Source: a virus. Taken from it: a DNA stretch of 64,000 nt. This document shows positions 61,309 to 64,000 of the stretch, one piece after another. The DNA is taken from the IMG/VR virus record IMGVR_UViG_3300036766_000185, positions 32,182-96,181 of that record; one strand, given 5' to 3'. The notes below the pieces were generated by a model. The model was not told the DNA's origin. It worked only from the letters and a program-made list of their open reading frames with translations, and searched no databases. Every line of letters starts with the position of its first letter. Position 1 is the first letter of the stretch. The position numbers and the translations under genes are program-made.

Positions 61309-61890
61309 TTATGCCGTTGTATCAGTAATATCCTGAGACGGAACGATATCGTTAGCCTCTTGCATATCCTTGAACCATTTGTCAAATTCCGTCGCGAAGA
61401 TCGTTTCTGCTTTGTATCTGGCCAACTCAAGAAAGTTTCTGGGATGCATATGCGAAGTTCCCTCTTCTAGATAAAGCCCATGTGGAACTGCATTGTGAAT
61501 CGTAACATCGGTAGAAGTCGGAGCGTCATAAAAAGACATTCCTCGACCTTCTTGAACTCCTGCGTCTGTCAGATGATATTCTCTTCCTACAGCTTTTTCA
61601 GCTAGAGACGTATCGAATATCTGTCGTGAATAGTCAATTCGATGCGCATCCAGATAAGAGGTCCAACCGCCACGTAACTGACCCGTATCAATAGGAGTTA
61701 CACGAATCAGATACTTATGAGTCTCGAAGATAAATTTCGAAAAGAGATTCTTGTACTCGTCATCAAATTTCTTATCTAAATTAAGCCATTCGTTTAGCAC
61801 TTCAGGGTTTTCAATTTTCACGGAGATGCTTAGCGATTTAGAAGGCCCTGACGGCTCCTGAACTGCATCGAGACGAATCGTTTCTGGCAT
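61309..61890 (-). CDS. HK97 gp10-like head-tail protein
   Basis: 193 residues. RVTPIDTGQLRGGWTSYL and ghLYLEEGTSHMHPRN-like end (LEEGTSHMHPRNFLE) are the hallmarks of HK97 gp10/minor tail proteins. Connects tail to head. Confidence 0.72.
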   Translation of the reverse strand: MPETIRLDAVQEPSGPSKSLSISVKIENPEVLNEWLNLDKKFDDEYKNLFSKFIFETHKYLIRVTPIDTGQLRGGWTSYLDAHRIDYSRQIFDTSLAEKAVGREYHLTDAGVQEGRGMSFYDAPTSTDVTIHNAVPHGLYLEEGTSHMHPRNFLELARYKAETIFATEFDKWFKDMQEANDIVPSQDITDTTA

Positions 61891-62297
61891 TATTCGTCAG
61901 CCTTTCTCACCACGTAGCTGTAGAAATACGTATCTCCAACTAACACAGCAGGAGCACGTTTGCCGACAACTCTATATTCACTCTCTCTCCAGATCACTCG
62001 ATCTCCACCTGTCCCTGTGGTTGAAACGATCTCAGAAAGCTTCTCGGTTAACTGAATGGAAAGATCGCCTACTTGATAGAGACCCCCGCTATTCATGATA
62101 TCTTCTTGCTGTACATTCTCAATGATAGCCCTGGAAGGAGTCGTAGCATACGAGTAGGTAACTCCAATTCCCTGAGTTGGATCTCCTGCGGAAACGCCCG
62201 AAATTCGCTTGATTAACACGCTGTCGCCAGTCTCTAGACTGGACTCTGCACTCATGCGCTTTACCTGAGCGCGATCGGCATTTCTACCTCTAGGCAT
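61890..62297 (-). CDS. Head closure-like protein (135 residues)
   Basis: Beta-rich (DSVLIKRISGVSAGDPTQGI) with RVIWRESEYRVVGK near the C-terminus, as in stopper/head closure proteins. Position fits. One-base overlap with the gp10-like gene. Confidence 0.55.
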   Translation of the reverse strand: MPRGRNADRAQVKRMSAESSLETGDSVLIKRISGVSAGDPTQGIGVTYSYATTPSRAIIENVQQEDIMNSGGLYQVGDLSIQLTEKLSEIVSTTGTGGDRVIWRESEYRVVGKRAPAVLVGDTYFYSYVVRKADE

Positions 62298-62299
62298 TT

Positions 62300-62956
62300 T
62301 TACTCAAGACGATTGGTTGTATTGAAATTTCGAAGACTGTTAATCTCTTGCATTAACTGTGCTTCATTATCTTTTATAAGTAGGTCGAAGTGGCTTGGCA
62401 CTTGATCTTTCGAAATACTTCGACCTGCCACAGCAACGGCAAAATAGTCTTTCGTTTCGATCATGAGATTCTTCAAAACGTTCGAATATAGCCTCTTACA
62501 AATGACTGCCGTGTATTCTCCGGGAATGTTTTGTAGATCAATTCGACGATAGATTAGAGTCGCAATTTCCGCAACAGATTTTTCTAGGAGATTAGTAAGC
62601 ACAGTATCGTCTAAGGGATGATAAAAATAGTCTGCACGAATTACTCCTGACGGAGCAGAACCGAAGGTAATCTCTCCTTCTGTATGATTGATCGAGTAAT
62701 CGGTTCCCTCAATTAACAATGTCTCAATCCCTGTAGATGCGTCAATCTTTCTAATTCTAGGATAGGGAAACGTAAAGAGATTCTTAGCCTTTGCAGCATA
62801 TACTGTTGTTGAACTACCCTTGCGGTCTAAATCTTCGTCAATGATCTCTACAGAGAGACTAGATAAATAACTCTGCGTACAATCGGGAAGAAGATCGGAG
62901 ACCGCTTTAGCGATGGATGTATTTGAAGTTGTCTGTTTTGATTTAGTCGTTGCCAT
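62300..62956 (-). CDS. Head-tail adaptor-like protein (218 residues)
   Basis: Helical with a beta-hairpin insert (GTDYSINHTEGEITFGSAPS), the pattern of phage adaptor proteins. Follows the LamG protein. Confidence 0.5.
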   Translation of the reverse strand: MATTKSKQTTSNTSIAKAVSDLLPDCTQSYLSSLSVEIIDEDLDRKGSSTTVYAAKAKNLFTFPYPRIRKIDASTGIETLLIEGTDYSINHTEGEITFGSAPSGVIRADYFYHPLDDTVLTNLLEKSVAEIATLIYRRIDLQNIPGEYTAVICKRLYSNVLKNLMIETKDYFAVAVAGRSISKDQVPSHFDLLIKDNEAQLMQEINSLRNFNTTNRLE

Positions 62957-62964
62957 TTTGCCTC

Positions 62965-64000
62965 TTAATCAAACAATGCAAACATTTTATATTTCAGAGT
63001 CGCGTCAACATCTGAAGTCAACTGTGCAACTTCCATCCCTACAGTATCGGCACTAGCCCCATTGTACAGATCGGTTCTTTCCTGAGAGGTTAGCACTCGT
63101 TTCCAGAAACCTACTTCATCAATGCGTCCGTCCCAAAAGCGGCTTATTCCACCAAAAGTTAATGCTCCAATTAAAAATGCTGTTGTCGAATCATCCGAGC
63201 CTACCGTCACACTAGAAACCGTATAAACTGTTCCGTTGTCTACTTGTAGATTAATGGTATCAGCAGTTGCATCGCGCCAAACTACGACAAAATACCACGT
63301 TCCTGTCGCGGTAGTTAATGCTTGGTCGATACTATACGACCCACCGCCACTCTTTTTCTGTAGAAAGTTCCAAACATACGTTCCGCTAGATTCATACACT
63401 CCAAGAAACCACTCTTGGTCTGCGGTAGCGTCTCCGTATTTACCTGCGATAGTTTGGAGAGCGCCCCCCGTTGGTAGACTGTCGAAATATACCCATGCAC
63501 AAAAGGCAAAATCTATGTCTCCTGTGCTTAAATCGGCATCATCGGCTCGGCTAAGATATTCAGAATTTGCCGCTGTAAATTGTCCAGCGTTGTCGATCTT
63601 TCCTGCTGCCTGCGTTACAGTATTGTTATCAGTGAGATTCTCCGCGCTAATTGAATCAATTCTAGTTCCTGATGCTTCGTTTAGATTCCATTGAGCGATC
63701 AAGCGATCACCTAGATTGCCGCTAGTGTCTTGGTTAAATCTTGATTTGATGGTTGTTCCGTTTCCACTGTTGTAGAGGTCTGTTCGCTCTTGTGCTGTAA
63801 GCACTCGTTTCCAGAAACCTACTTCGTCAATACGACCATCAAAATATAAGAAGGCTGTGCCATTTCTACGACCAATCTCAAAGGGAACTGTGCTAGTTGC
63901 CACTCCCACACTATGAGCGGCTGTGTCTGTAGCACCGTTGTTGACTGAAATCCCAATCAGATCGTTTACGGAATCGTGATAGACAGCAATAAAGTACCAA
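62965..64000 (-). CDS. LamG/concanavalin-like repeat protein (5' end outside window)
   Basis: The frame stays open to 64000, so the start is outside. Two tandem LamG-type domains share RIDEVGFWKRVLT and QERTDLYN, each preceded by a WYF strand. Such domains bind sugars; position upstream of connectors suggests a head decoration or neck protein. Confidence 0.7.
   Translation of the reverse strand, partial: WYFIAVYHDSVNDLIGISVNNGATDTAAHSVGVATSTVPFEIGRRNGTAFLYFDGRIDEVGFWKRVLTAQERTDLYNSGNGTTIKSRFNQDTSGNLGDRLIAQWNLNEASGTRIDSISAENLTDNNTVTQAAGKIDNAGQFTAANSEYLSRADDADLSTGDIDFAFCAWVYFDSLPTGGALQTIAGKYGDATADQEWFLGVYESSGTYVWNFLQKKSGGGSYSIDQALTTATGTWYFVVVWRDATADTINLQVDNGTVYTVSSVTVGSDDSTTAFLIGALTFGGISRFWDGRIDEVGFWKRVLTSQERTDLYNGASADTVGMEVAQLTSDVDATLKYKMFALFD

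Overview
The window is 64 kb of a tailed bacteriophage, most likely a siphovirus-type caudovirus. It has a large terminase, a long non-contractile tail module (tube protein, frameshifted G/GT chaperones, tape measure, hub, fibre-like proteins) and no visible sheath, integrase or repressor. Every convincing gene lies on the minus strand, packed with ATGA or TAATG overlaps, usually with Shine-Dalgarno sites. Portal, protease and major capsid genes are absent. They probably lie beyond the left edge (below the papain-like peptidase) and before the right edge, since head-tail connectors start at ~63 kb. The host cannot be named: SD motifs and sigma70-like promoters say bacterium, and a possible lipoprotein and secreted proteins hint at a Gram-negative, but this is weak.

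Layout in transcription order (high to low coordinates). 64.0-45.75 kb: virion module (LamG protein, connectors, tail terminator, tube, G/GT, tape measure, hub, large BNR/Asp-box protein), closed by a hairpin terminator at ~45.65 kb. 45.6-38.9 kb: a leading early region of short operons, each behind a near-identical promoter (TTGACA, 17-18 bp, TATACT), with DNA ligase, a DUF932-like protein, two tRNAs, HNH proteins, a zincin, a PilX-like protein and small zinc-binding proteins. 38.8-23 kb: nucleotide and replication module (ABC-GNAT fusion, PurZ/PurA-like synthetase, Cas4-like nuclease, primase-helicase, UDG-fused family A polymerase, two SSB-like proteins, DEDD exonuclease, DUF5664 dATP/dGTP diphosphohydrolase-like protein, RuvC, LAGLIDADG endonuclease, RecA). 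23-5 kb: peptide deformylase with a SEC-C tail, a secreted Gly/Asn-rich protein, an Hjc-like nuclease, M14 peptidase, SbcD/SbcC, RNA ligase, NlpC/P60-like, transglutaminase-like and HtrA-like proteins, and MgtC. 5-0 kb: AAA+ ATPase, HTH protein, terminase and a papain-like peptidase.

The most interesting hypothesis is that this phage makes 2-aminoadenine (Z) DNA. The synthetase has Ser (S21) at the position of the PurA catalytic Asp, which is the reported hallmark of PurZ. A DUF5664 protein could supply dGMP. The family A polymerase has three unusual active-site residues, at the positions of E. coli Pol I E710 (Gln), F762 (Tyr) and Y766 (Met). An ABC-ATPase/acetyltransferase fusion overlaps the synthetase gene by 4 nt and may act in the same or a further base-modification pathway. 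None of this is proven from sequence alone.

Regulation is also unusual: about a dozen promoters share the core, the spacer start CCGAT and a common transcript leader. Two control regions (42.1 and 45.4 kb) share a 20-mer on opposite strands plus TAGAC-N4-GTCTA dyads, and a third dyad lies at 39.94 kb.
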